Numbered from the stretch's first letter, positions 45,872 through 54,184 are shown. The stretch: 64,000 nt of DNA from Sporosarcina sp. FSL K6-1508 (GCF_038007465.1 NZ_JBBOXF010000001.1:1677001-1741000), one strand, 5' to 3'. Numbers and translations: made by a program. Notes: a model not told the origin generated them from the sequence alone.

Positions 45872-47461
45872 TTATTTAGTTTTATTGGGAACGTGGCAAT
45901 TTGTCGGCAAGGTCTCCGACCATGGAAGTAGTTGATCTAGCGCCTTTGAATCCTCCAAATCTATTAAAGGAAGCTGTTCAAATACGTGGGTTAAATAAAC
46001 CAATGGATTTAACTGATTTTCTTTAGCAGTTTCCACAATGCTATAAGCAATTGCGCTTGCTTTTGCACCTTTCATAGATTGAGAGAATAACCAGTTCTTG
46101 CGTCCAATTACGAAAGGTTTGATAGCACGTTCGGCCCGGTTATTATCGATTTCCAAACGCCCATCCTGTAGAAACATTGTAAGGCGTGTCCATTGATTTC
46201 GGCAATACTTGATGGCCTGCCCTAACGCACTTTTAGGCGCGACGCGCGGACTTTGTGTTTGTAGCCAAGTTGAAAAGGCATCCAGCACAGGCTGACTGCG
46301 TTCAAGTCGCTCTTTATAGCGTTCTTCAGGGCTGTGATCCTTTAGCGCGCGTTCAATCGCGAATAATTGGTTACAGAAACGCAGCCCTTCCTCCGCAGCA
46401 CAAGGAGTTTCCTTATTTTTGGCTTCCGCTGGCAAAGCAGTTAAGGCCTCATCGAATTTTCGACGCGAATGTGCCCAACACCCCACCAATTTCACCTTCG
46501 GTATATCATTATACCCTTGGTATCCATCGACGTGCAGATATCCCTTAAAGCCTGAAAGGAAGGCTTTCGGATGTTTGGCTGCCCTTGTTTGTTGGTAATC
46601 ATACAACACTGCAGCCGATGCATCACGCCCCGTCCGATATAACCACATATAGGACTTGGATGTCGCTGGGCGTCCAGGTTCGGCCAGTACTTGAAGTGTT
46701 GTTTCATCCGCATGAATAACATCCTGCATCAATAGATAGGTACGGATATGTTCATAAAGATGGATTAGCCAATGAGTTGCCCCGTACATCATCCAGTTCG
46801 CTAAAGTCTGACGTGATAAAGGGACACCTAGACGTTCCAATTGTTTTTCTTGTCGGTAGAGAGGCATACCCTCTACGTATTTTTGATTCATGATATAGGC
46901 CATCGCCGAAGGCGAAGCCAAACTACCTGGATACATAGGTGCTGGCATCTTCGCTGTGACAATTGGAGTTTCAGTGCCTTCGCGTTCACAATTTCGGCAG
47001 CTGTAGACATGGCGTACATGTTCAACGACCTTCACTTGAGCTGGAATGACTTTTAACTCACGTCGTACTTCTGTACTCATTTCGTGTACTTGTTCACCGC
47101 AACACAAACAAGCCTGTTCCTCTTCTGATAAACGATAGTGAATCGTTTCAGTTGGCAGGTTTTCAAGCATCGCCTCGATTTGGCCTGTACGTTTTTTTCG
47201 ACGATAGGTAATCGATTCAAGCGTTGGTTCCTCTACCTTTTCATCCGCTGTGACTTCAGCTTCATTGAAAAGAGAGAGTGCGAGTTGATCTGGATTGGTT
47301 TTTTCACTAGAAGCGCCAAATTTTCGTTGTTGGCTGAGGCGAAATTGTTCTTCTAACCAGTTGAGTTTAGCCTGTAGCGCTTCATTTTGTTTTTCCAACT
47401 CCATGTTTTTCGCTGCGAGTTCTTCAATTGTAGATGAGATAACTGCTACTGATTTTTCCAT
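45872..47461 (-). CDS. tnpC: IS66 transposase TnpC (copy 1)
   Basis: This 529-residue DDE transposase has an N-terminal coiled coil (LAAKNMELEKQNEALQAKLNWLEEQ), a zinc-finger-like CLCCG...CRNCE segment, the catalytic core with VIHADETTLQVL and HVDGYQGYND, and the C-terminal glutamate region LEIDNNRAERAIKPFVIGRKNW. The frame is intact. It differs from copy 2 by two residues noticed (Met/Ile in YLLMQDV and Arg/Cys in NQWTRL). Confidence 0.95.
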   Translation of the reverse strand: MEKSVAVISSTIEELAAKNMELEKQNEALQAKLNWLEEQFRLSQQRKFGASSEKTNPDQLALSLFNEAEVTADEKVEEPTLESITYRRKKRTGQIEAMLENLPTETIHYRLSEEEQACLCCGEQVHEMSTEVRRELKVIPAQVKVVEHVRHVYSCRNCEREGTETPIVTAKMPAPMYPGSLASPSAMAYIMNQKYVEGMPLYRQEKQLERLGVPLSRQTLANWMMYGATHWLIHLYEHIRTYLLMQDVIHADETTLQVLAEPGRPATSKSYMWLYRTGRDASAAVLYDYQQTRAAKHPKAFLSGFKGYLHVDGYQGYNDIPKVKLVGCWAHSRRKFDEALTALPAEAKNKETPCAAEEGLRFCNQLFAIERALKDHSPEERYKERLERSQPVLDAFSTWLQTQSPRVAPKSALGQAIKYCRNQWTRLTMFLQDGRLEIDNNRAERAIKPFVIGRKNWLFSQSMKGAKASAIAYSIVETAKENQLNPLVYLTHVFEQLPLIDLEDSKALDQLLPWSETLPTNCHVPNKTK

Positions 47462-47500
47462 AATAAAAGGAATTCGACATGACTCGACGAATTCCTTTTT

Positions 47501-47857
47501 TTAAATAATGATTTTTGCAGAAACTTTTGGATGAGCTTGTTTTTGTTCATGTGGTAAGCCATCAAGTAGCCAGTGTAATTGTCGATGGCTAATCGCAAGT
47601 GGCTGGGTTGTTTGTCCATCGGGCCACTGGAATAGACCGTTTTCCAACCTTCGGTAGTAAAGCCAAAATCCATTATGATCCCAATGTAGGATTTTCAGTT
47701 TGTCGCGCTTTCGATTACAGAAGACAAATAAACTAGGGGAAAACGGATCAAGCTGAAAGCTTTCTTGAACGATGACAGCTAATCCATCGATAGATTTTCG
47801 TAAATCAGTACGTCCGCAGGCTAAATACACACAATCAACGGGTGTTTTACTTAACAT
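47501..47857 (-). CDS. tnpB: IS66 accessory protein TnpB (copy 1)
   Basis: This 118-residue protein of the Orf2/TnpB family (DUF1044-like) shows the typical VYLACGRTDLRKSIDGLA start and the conserved DPFSPSLFVFCNRKRDKLKIL block. It overlaps the end of tnpA, implying translational coupling, and is required with TnpA for IS66 transposition. This TnpB is unrelated to the RNA-guided nuclease of the same name. Confidence 0.92.
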   Translation of the reverse strand: MLSKTPVDCVYLACGRTDLRKSIDGLAVIVQESFQLDPFSPSLFVFCNRKRDKLKILHWDHNGFWLYYRRLENGLFQWPDGQTTQPLAISHRQLHWLLDGLPHEQKQAHPKVSAKIII

Positions 47858-48170
47858 GCGTTTGAAGTACCTGAAGTACTTCCCCTAAAAGTGTAGGGTT
47901 GAATCCCTCTTCAATTTGAATGGAAACAACACCTATCGCAAGTGTCAATTGGGAAGGCATACTTACCTTTGGAGCGATTGTATCAAACGAAACCCACTGC
48001 TGGGCTGTAGGTGCAGTATCTACTTTTTGCCATTCCTTTTTAAGCCAAGTATACATACTTGGAACACAGATATTATTTGTAGCACACCAGGCTGTTACAC
48101 TAGATTCACCACTCGCTTTAAATGCTTCAATCCGTGCGTGCCACATGGCTCGCCGTTCGTCTCGTGTCAT
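47847..48170 (-). CDS. tnpA: IS66 accessory protein TnpA (copy 1)
   Basis: This 107-residue helix-turn-helix protein (RRAMWHARIEAFKASGESSVTAWCATNNICVPSMYTWLKKEW) starts at the ATG behind TAGGAGG. An in-frame start 12 codons upstream would lie before the ribosome site and was not used. It presumably binds the IS ends. Confidence 0.9.
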   Translation of the reverse strand: MTRDERRAMWHARIEAFKASGESSVTAWCATNNICVPSMYTWLKKEWQKVDTAPTAQQWVSFDTIAPKVSMPSQLTLAIGVVSIQIEEGFNPTLLGEVLQVLQTHVK

Positions 48171-49084
48171 GAAAAAACCTCCTAACATTGTTAATGTGAT
48201 TATCACATAACACGAAAGGGGTTAGAAGGTGGGGAGTATTTGACGCTTACGTAAAAACACTTAAAACCTTTAGAGAAGTAATAGATGGCCAACAAAGATT
48301 AACCGCAATTATAGAATTCATAAGTGATGATTTTGCAATATTAAAAACACATTATAAAGATTTTGCAGGATGTAAATATTCAGATTTACCAGAGGAAATA
48401 CAAGAAAGTATTTTAAATTTCGAACTTTCAGTAGAACTAATTAAATCTAAAGATGATGCAATAATTTATGACATGTTTTCAAGGGTTAACACCAACAGTA
48501 TGACTGTTAATAGACAGGAATTGAGAAATGCAAAATTTTGGGGAGAGTTCAAAGTATTTGTGTATAATCAGGCAACAGAATGGAGAAATATCTTTATTGA
48601 GCAAGGTGTTTTTAAAGATAATAATTTTGCTAGAATGCTTGATGTGGAGTTTATTTCTAGTCTAGTTATACAATTGATTGATGGATTTATTTCAGAAAGT
48701 CAGCCAAAAATAGATGATTATTATAAAAAATATGATGAGAAATTTGAAAGAATAGATGAGATAGAATATAGAATGAACGAAATAAAATTAGTTATTTCAA
48801 AAATATTTAATGATGAAATGTATCAGACGAATTTATTTAACAAAAAAAATTATTTCTACACTTTATTCTCAATTGTTAACAATGAATTATTCACACTTGT
48901 AGGATTAGAAGAATGTCGAACTGTAACAACAGGGGGAGGAAATGTTGCGCAAGATTTAATCAGTCCATTGAAAAACTTTGAATCAAAATATACAGAGTAT
49001 ATAAATGATAGTTTATATGATGATGATGAAAGAAAAGATTTTGAAGTGATAGAAAAAAATCATAAAAGTCGAACAACAAATGCA

Positions 49085-49092
49085 GCGGAAAG
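49085..49092 (+). repeat. 8-bp target duplication of IS66 copy 2
   Basis: GCGGAAAG occurs here and at 51524-51531. Confidence 0.92.
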
Positions 49093-49144
49093 GTAAGCGT
49101 CAAATAGCGCCCACCTGTCTTTCAGGGGGCGCTTATTATATGCT

Positions 49145-50734
49145 TTATTTAGTTTTATTGGGAACGTGGCAATTTGTCGGCAAGGTCTCCGACCATGGAA
49201 GTAGTTGATCTAGCGCCTTTGAATCCTCCAAATCTATTAAAGGAAGCTGTTCAAATACGTGGGTTAAATAAACCAATGGATTTAACTGATTTTCTTTAGC
49301 AGTTTCCACAATGCTATAAGCAATTGCGCTTGCTTTTGCACCTTTCATAGATTGAGAGAATAACCAGTTCTTGCGTCCAATTACGAAAGGTTTGATAGCA
49401 CGTTCGGCCCGGTTATTATCGATTTCCAAACGCCCATCCTGTAGAAACATTGTAAGGCATGTCCATTGATTTCGGCAATACTTGATGGCCTGCCCTAACG
49501 CACTTTTAGGCGCGACGCGCGGACTTTGTGTTTGTAGCCAAGTTGAAAAGGCATCCAGCACAGGCTGACTGCGTTCAAGTCGCTCTTTATAGCGTTCTTC
49601 AGGGCTGTGATCCTTTAGCGCGCGTTCAATCGCGAATAATTGGTTACAGAAACGCAGCCCTTCCTCCGCAGCACAAGGAGTTTCCTTATTTTTGGCTTCC
49701 GCTGGCAAAGCAGTTAAGGCCTCATCGAATTTTCGACGCGAATGTGCCCAACACCCCACCAATTTCACCTTCGGTATATCATTATACCCTTGGTATCCAT
49801 CGACGTGCAGATATCCCTTAAAGCCTGAAAGGAAGGCTTTCGGATGTTTGGCTGCCCTTGTTTGTTGGTAATCATACAACACTGCAGCCGATGCATCACG
49901 CCCCGTCCGATATAACCACATATAGGACTTGGATGTCGCTGGGCGTCCAGGTTCGGCCAGTACTTGAAGTGTTGTTTCATCCGCATGAATAACATCCTGT
50001 ATCAATAGATAGGTACGGATATGTTCATAAAGATGGATTAGCCAATGAGTTGCCCCGTACATCATCCAGTTCGCTAAAGTCTGACGTGATAAAGGGACAC
50101 CTAGACGTTCCAATTGTTTTTCTTGTCGGTAGAGAGGCATACCCTCTACGTATTTTTGATTCATGATATAGGCCATCGCCGAAGGCGAAGCCAAACTACC
50201 TGGATACATAGGTGCTGGCATCTTCGCTGTGACAATTGGAGTTTCAGTGCCTTCGCGTTCACAATTTCGGCAGCTGTAGACATGGCGTACATGTTCAACG
50301 ACCTTCACTTGAGCTGGAATGACTTTTAACTCACGTCGTACTTCTGTACTCATTTCGTGTACTTGTTCACCGCAACACAAACAAGCCTGTTCCTCTTCTG
50401 ATAAACGATAGTGAATCGTTTCAGTTGGCAGGTTTTCAAGCATCGCCTCGATTTGGCCTGTACGTTTTTTTCGACGATAGGTAATCGATTCAAGCGTTGG
50501 TTCCTCTACCTTTTCATCCGCTGTGACTTCAGCTTCATTGAAAAGAGAGAGTGCGAGTTGATCTGGATTGGTTTTTTCACTAGAAGCGCCAAATTTTCGT
50601 TGTTGGCTGAGGCGAAATTGTTCTTCTAACCAGTTGAGTTTAGCCTGTAGCGCTTCATTTTGTTTTTCCAACTCCATGTTTTTCGCTGCGAGTTCTTCAA
50701 TTGTAGATGAGATAACTGCTACTGATTTTTCCAT
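49145..50734 (-). CDS. tnpC: IS66 transposase TnpC (copy 2)
   Basis: This 529-residue transposase is identical to copy 1 except for an isoleucine in YLLIQDV and a cysteine in NQWTCL. The coiled coil, zinc-finger-like segment, DDE core and C-terminal NNRAERAIKPF block are all present. The frame is intact, so the second copy is probably functional too. Confidence 0.95.
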   Translation of the reverse strand: MEKSVAVISSTIEELAAKNMELEKQNEALQAKLNWLEEQFRLSQQRKFGASSEKTNPDQLALSLFNEAEVTADEKVEEPTLESITYRRKKRTGQIEAMLENLPTETIHYRLSEEEQACLCCGEQVHEMSTEVRRELKVIPAQVKVVEHVRHVYSCRNCEREGTETPIVTAKMPAPMYPGSLASPSAMAYIMNQKYVEGMPLYRQEKQLERLGVPLSRQTLANWMMYGATHWLIHLYEHIRTYLLIQDVIHADETTLQVLAEPGRPATSKSYMWLYRTGRDASAAVLYDYQQTRAAKHPKAFLSGFKGYLHVDGYQGYNDIPKVKLVGCWAHSRRKFDEALTALPAEAKNKETPCAAEEGLRFCNQLFAIERALKDHSPEERYKERLERSQPVLDAFSTWLQTQSPRVAPKSALGQAIKYCRNQWTCLTMFLQDGRLEIDNNRAERAIKPFVIGRKNWLFSQSMKGAKASAIAYSIVETAKENQLNPLVYLTHVFEQLPLIDLEDSKALDQLLPWSETLPTNCHVPNKTK

Positions 50735-50773
50735 AATAAAAGGAATTCGACATGACTCGACGAATTCCTTTTT

Positions 50774-51130
50774 TTAAATAATGATTTTTGCAGAAACTTT
50801 TGGATGAGCTTGTTTTTGTTCATGTGGTAAGCCATCAAGTAGCCAGTGTAATTGTCGATGGCTAATCGCAAGTGGCTGGGTTGTTTGTCCATCGGGCCAC
50901 TGGAATAGACCGTTTTCCAACCTTCGGTAGTAAAGCCAAAATCCATTATGATCCCAATGTAGGATTTTCAGTTTGTCGCGCTTTCGATTACAGAAGACAA
51001 ATAAACTAGGGGAAAACGGATCAAGCTGAAAGCTTTCTTGAACGATGACAGCTAATCCATCGATAGATTTTCGTAAATCAGTACGTCCGCAGGCTAAATA
51101 CACACAATCAACGGGTGTTTTACTTAACAT
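50774..51130 (-). CDS. tnpB: IS66 accessory protein TnpB (copy 2)
   Basis: This 118-residue protein is identical in sequence to the copy 1 protein. It overlaps tnpA by 11 bases on the same strand. Confidence 0.92.
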   Translation of the reverse strand: MLSKTPVDCVYLACGRTDLRKSIDGLAVIVQESFQLDPFSPSLFVFCNRKRDKLKILHWDHNGFWLYYRRLENGLFQWPDGQTTQPLAISHRQLHWLLDGLPHEQKQAHPKVSAKIII

Positions 51131-51443
51131 GCGTTTGAAGTACCTGAAGTACTTCCCCTAAAAGTGTAGGGTTGAACCCCTCTTCAATTTGAATGGAAAC
51201 AACACCTATCGCAAGTGTCAATTGGGAAGGCATACTTACCTTTGGAGCGATTGTATCAAACGAAACCCACTGCTGGGCTGTAGGTGCAGTATCTACTTTT
51301 TGCCATTCCTTTTTAAGCCAAGTATACATACTTGGAACACAGATATTATTTGTAGCACACCAGGCTGTTACGCTAGATTCACCACTCGCTTTAAATGCTT
51401 CAATCCGTGCGTGCCACATGGCTCGCCGTTCGTCTCGTGTCAT
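51120..51443 (-). CDS. tnpA: IS66 accessory protein TnpA (copy 2)
   Basis: This 107-residue helix-turn-helix protein corresponds to the copy 1 protein. Base changes noticed against copy 1 (near 51176 and 51372) do not interrupt the frame. The start is the ATG behind TAGGAGG. Confidence 0.9.
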   Translation of the reverse strand: MTRDERRAMWHARIEAFKASGESSVTAWCATNNICVPSMYTWLKKEWQKVDTAPTAQQWVSFDTIAPKVSMPSQLTLAIGVVSIQIEEGFNPTLLGEVLQVLQTHVK

Positions 51444-51567
51444 GAAAAAACCTCCTAACATTGTTAATGTGATTATCACATAACACGAAAGGGGTTAGAA
51501 GGTGGGGAGTATTTGACGCTTACGCGGAAAGAAAAACTAGAATACGTCTAGTTTATAAATATTTATC

Positions 51568-52176
51568 ATGACAACCATTATCGGTAATTCTGCCCAGATT
51601 ACTATAGTTGACTTAGCTTATGATAGTTTAATAAGTGATATTGCACATTGGCAATCTATGGTTCAAACTAATACAAACATTTATGATTTAGCTTTTTTTA
51701 AAATTTTTGTTAAATTTGAAGGTTATTTAATTACTGTATTTAAAGAATATATTTGTGGAAATAGTTCAATGAGTTATACTCCTGAATGTAAATTAATGTT
51801 TGAGGATTTAAGTCATTTTGAAAGATTAATAAAGAGTAATAGCAAAGGTACGTTTATTGATTATTTAAATATAATAGAGAATTTTTCTAAAGAAGTATTT
51901 GCCCAAAATAAAAATCCTTTTGATTGTGTTTTTGCTGATGGAGAATTAAAACCAGTATACTTAAAAATGCGTTATATAAGAAATCATATAGCTCATGAGA
52001 GTAGCGAATCTAAGCAAACTTATCATAAAAAAGTATTGAGTAACTTGGCATTCGTAGAACCTAACCAACATCTACAAAAAAGAGTGCCTCAGAAAGGGAT
52101 CACATATTTTACTGAATATGTTTCGGCAATAGAAAAAGCCGCATTAATATTAAAGAATCCTACGCCTTTTTTATAA
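51568..52176 (+). CDS. HEPN-domain protein, candidate RNase partner of DUF262
   Basis: This 202-residue helical protein carries RNHIAH at residues 138-143, the RNxxxH motif that marks catalytically active HEPN ribonucleases. Its overall look (N-terminal FKIFVKFEGYLITVFKEY, then a conserved MRYIRNHIAHES) resembles the MAE_28990/MAE_18760-like HEPN group, which is known to co-occur with DUF262 genes. That group assignment is my reading, not a search result. Its ATG overlaps the repaired DUF262 stop (ATGA), so it depends on DUF262 translation. It likely cuts RNA when triggered. Confidence 0.78.
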   Translation: MTTIIGNSAQITIVDLAYDSLISDIAHWQSMVQTNTNIYDLAFFKIFVKFEGYLITVFKEYICGNSSMSYTPECKLMFEDLSHFERLIKSNSKGTFIDYLNIIENFSKEVFAQNKNPFDCVFADGELKPVYLKMRYIRNHIAHESSESKQTYHKKVLSNLAFVEPNQHLQKRVPQKGITYFTEYVSAIEKAALILKNPTPFL

Positions 52177-52442
52177 TGAAGAAAATACTTATCGTATTTA
52201 AATCCGTAGTCTTTTTCGTAACTAGCGGATAACCCTGATAAATACTGCTATTAAAGCAAATGGCAGTAGAGCTCCCAGAAGCCCTGGCGAGTATGCAGGT
52301 TTATCTGCTAATGCATTTAAGAAACTTATCATAATGGGATTATAGGTTTGTTAGATTGATAATGTAAAACGTTTATCAAATAAAGAGATAGATGTGTTTC
52401 GAGAAACATACACAGGTAATTATAATTGTGGCAAGATAAAAG
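52177..52442. other. Intergenic stretch with a decayed reading frame
   Basis: A short open stretch (INTAIKANGSRAPRSPGEYAGLSANAFKKLIIMGL, in the 52240-52345 region) has no start or ribosome site and looks like a gene remnant. Nothing intact is supported. Confidence 0.3.
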
Positions 52443-52490
52443 AAAAAGCAGAGCATTCGATTTTGTATTAGAATGCTCTGCTTTTTATGG
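52443..52490. terminator. Terminator after the HEPN gene
   Basis: AAAAAGCAGAGCATTC pairs with GAATGCTCTGCTTTTT around a 12-base loop. It should work in both directions and ends the hsd-DUF262-HEPN operon. Confidence 0.88.
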
Positions 52491-52933
52491 AATGTTCATA
52501 TGGTATTAACGAATTTAGTGGATAAATTCAAAAAAAAGCCAAATCATAAGTACTTTTGGATACAATTGTGTTCTTGCAGCCTTGTAACAATCGTGTTGTA
52601 AATATGAATGAGAACTAATTCAGTTTTTCTCTTTTTGATTAGTGTTGGACCGCTCTCTGTCAGCAACTTCACTATTTTTAAACATTAATTCTAAGTATGA
52701 TAAATGTGATTTTTTTCTTAAAGGCTATGTTAAAGGTAAAGGTTGACTTTTCGTAAAATGGTATTATGAAGATTAGCCTACAACTAATAAGTTTCAACCT
52801 TATGTTTAAAAAAAGTTTGTGAAAGAATGTACTTAAACTAATGTCGCAGGTTAGTTTAATAAGTCATTCAAAATTAGATATAATTGAAGAATGATTTTAA
52901 AAACTAAACTAGATAATAGAGAGGATTGCTGAA
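52491..52933. other. AT-rich intergenic region before the 247-residue gene
   Basis: About 440 bp without a supported gene. It contains several promoter-like AT-rich stretches and ends in AGAGAGGATTGCTGAA, the ribosome site of the next gene. Confidence 0.35.
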
Positions 52934-53677
52934 ATGGCGAATATAGGTATTCATTTCAATGATGATGGACAATTAACACCTGAAGATAGAGACAGAAACG
53001 AAGATATTATAAATATGGTATGGAATATTTTAAGCAATCAAGCTGGTGATTCGAATAGGGAAAAATATGATGCGGTAAGTAAATTGATGCGAGGTTGGAC
53101 CTCTATACACACAACAAACGGGGATTATAGAGGGGTGCCATATTTTACACCAAAGGCTTATGAAAAGTATCAACAGTTATGGGAAGAGAATAATCATAAA
53201 TTAACTCAATTTAGTGCTGTGCTTGGTAAGCATTTTACACATGAACATATTCTTCCTGTTGCGGCAGCGGTTAGATTATTTAATGCAAATAATCAAATAA
53301 CTGAAGAGCTTGTTCGAGAAGTTCTTTATAATCAGGTAAATGCAGCAGTCGTGACTACTGATGAAGCAAAGTTATTGGATAAAAGTCAATTTAAAGAAAA
53401 AATGCCGGAAAGTTTCTATGAAACGGGGAACATATTTGAAAGATATAGGGCTGTCAATTTGTCTTTATTATATGTGGTATGGAGTGAAGGCAATAAAGAA
53501 ATTGTCGGAGAGCCGAAACCGGTTAACTTGCAAAAAGATGTATTAGATAACCATATTGAACACGCTATGCAGGATTTTATTGAAACAGCCCGTACTAATA
53601 TACTTGAATTTTTAGATAAGGGAACAGCTGAATTAGAATCTAGAATTAAAGCGAAAAAAGGAAAAAAAGACGAATAA
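52934..53677 (+). CDS. Unknown protein with an EHILP motif, right-end cargo
   Basis: This 247-residue soluble protein starts at an ATG behind GAGAGGATTG. THEHILPV (residues 102-109) is followed by NQVNAAVVTTDEAKLLDK about 30 residues later. That spacing is loosely like the EHxxP...N core of HNH nucleases, but I cannot confirm a nuclease fold. The C terminus is charged and helical. It lies alone between the defence operon and attR, a typical place for a cargo or accessory defence gene. No family is recognised. Confidence 0.6.
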   Translation: MANIGIHFNDDGQLTPEDRDRNEDIINMVWNILSNQAGDSNREKYDAVSKLMRGWTSIHTTNGDYRGVPYFTPKAYEKYQQLWEENNHKLTQFSAVLGKHFTHEHILPVAAAVRLFNANNQITEELVREVLYNQVNAAVVTTDEAKLLDKSQFKEKMPESFYETGNIFERYRAVNLSLLYVVWSEGNKEIVGEPKPVNLQKDVLDNHIEHAMQDFIETARTNILEFLDKGTAELESRIKAKKGKKDE

Positions 53678-54050
53678 TGTACTTAAATAGCTAGCGATTA
53701 AGAAACATAGCTTTCTTAAATTAACAAAAAGTTGTAATAAAGAAGACGCAGTTGCTTTTTGAAATTTGTTTTACATGAGTTTGATATGGTTTTTCTGCTT
53801 TTTTCCATCATCAATTAATAAAACTGTGTCATTTCAATACTTTTAGAGTTATTTCGATCCCGACCACCGGTATCAGTAGACGAAGATACGTTGCGTCCAA
53901 TATATAGTGAAAGATCACAAACCTTGATTAAAGAGTTTGTGAAGCCAACATACGTGCGAAAGGTATTATCATAGTTCAAAGCCTTCATAGGAACATCGCA
54001 AGCACTTGATCTAAAATAAATATTGTCCACCGCATCGCATTTTTTTTAAA
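53678..54050. other. Stretch between the last cargo gene and attR
   Basis: A 71-codon - strand frame (53815-54030) has no ribosome site and an unconvincing start, so I do not call it. Otherwise I see AT-rich DNA leading to the arm-type sites. Confidence 0.35.
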
Positions 54051-54076
54051 ACGTAGTCAAAAGCGTAGTCAAAAAT
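54051..54076. promoter_or_regulatory. Candidate integrase arm-type sites, right end
   Basis: ACGTAGTCAAA and GCGTAGTCAAA lie 12 bp apart just inside attR, in the same sequence as the three sites inside attL. Confidence 0.65.
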
Positions 54077-54136
54077 TTATAATAGCAGCTATAAACCCTT
54101 GGAAAGGCTGATTATATAATCTTTCTAGATATGGTT

Positions 54137-54163
54137 GGTTCGACTCCCGCCGTCTCCATATTA
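54137..54163 (+). repeat. attR: second copy of the 27-bp ssrA repeat
   Basis: An exact copy of 31852-31878, the last 22 bases of tmRNA plus TATTA. The rest of ssrA is absent here, so this is an attachment scar and not a second tmRNA gene. Confidence 0.95.
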
Positions 54164-54184
54164 CAATTTCATTGAGTTTCAATG

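Larger units (their letters stand above)
45820..48250 (-). mobile_element. IS66-family element, copy 1 (2431 bp)
   Basis: Terminal inverted repeats GTAAGCGTCAAATA / TATTTGACGCTTAC and an 8-bp duplication are the IS66 hallmark. Three genes (tnpA-tnpB-tnpC) run on the - strand. Differences from copy 2 are a handful of bases. Confidence 0.95.
49093..51523 (-). mobile_element. IS66-family element, copy 2 (2431 bp)
   Basis: Same length, ends and orientation as copy 1, with its own distinct 8-bp target duplication. It is therefore an independent insertion, not a duplication of the locus. The two copies form a direct repeat around 842 bp of DUF262 sequence. Confidence 0.95.
45620..51571 (+). pseudogene. 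DUF262 (GmrSD/ParB-like nuclease family) gene, split by two IS66 copies
   Basis: Three exons of one frame are visible: 45620-45819, 48259-49092 and 51532-51571. Joined at single target copies they encode 357 residues. The DUF262 domain shows SPKYQRNQIWN near the N terminus and DGQQRLTAI around residue 75, the nucleotide-dependent ParB-like core shared with GmrSD and other type IV restriction proteins. A long helical C-terminal half follows. The start is GTG behind AGAGGTG, 18 bp after hsdR. The repaired stop overlaps the HEPN gene by ATGA. The first insertion is disabling; the second removes only about 12 residues. Confidence 0.88.
31852..54163. mobile_element. ssrA-integrated Rep-encoding element carrying a defence operon (about 22.3 kb)
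   Basis: The element is bounded by exact 27-bp repeats. It has an integrase directly inside attL and short repeated CGTAGTCAAA sites inside both ends. It carries integrase, XRE repressor, HTH proteins, an HUH Rep, then hsdM-hsdS-hsdR-DUF262-HEPN and an unknown 247-residue gene. I find no relaxase/T4SS set, capsid or terminase genes, so it resembles an integrated replicon or satellite. IS elements inside account for about 6.3 kb. The coding style is AT-richer than the flanking chromosome. Confidence 0.92.

Noticed and set aside
46255..46548. 97-residue + strand ORF within IS66 (and its copy at 49528-49821)
   Set aside because: It is antisense to the conserved TnpC core, so it is an overlapping shadow frame.
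47501..47857. RNA-guided TnpB nuclease
   Set aside because: The IS66 TnpB protein is a 118-residue accessory factor without RuvC motifs; only the name is shared.
47916..48210. 89/96-residue + strand ORFs over tnpA
   Set aside because: They are antisense to the IS66 accessory gene tnpA, with no ribosome site.
48473..49096. Stand-alone 207-residue gene
   Set aside because: It is the middle part of the DUF262 gene; the frame is open upstream to the IS66 edge and includes DGQQRLT.
53815..54030. 71-residue - strand ORF
   Set aside because: It has no ribosome site, a poor start, an unusual composition, and overlaps nothing that supports it.
54137..54163. Second tmRNA or tRNA gene
   Set aside because: Only the 27-bp attachment repeat is present; no acceptor 5' half exists upstream.
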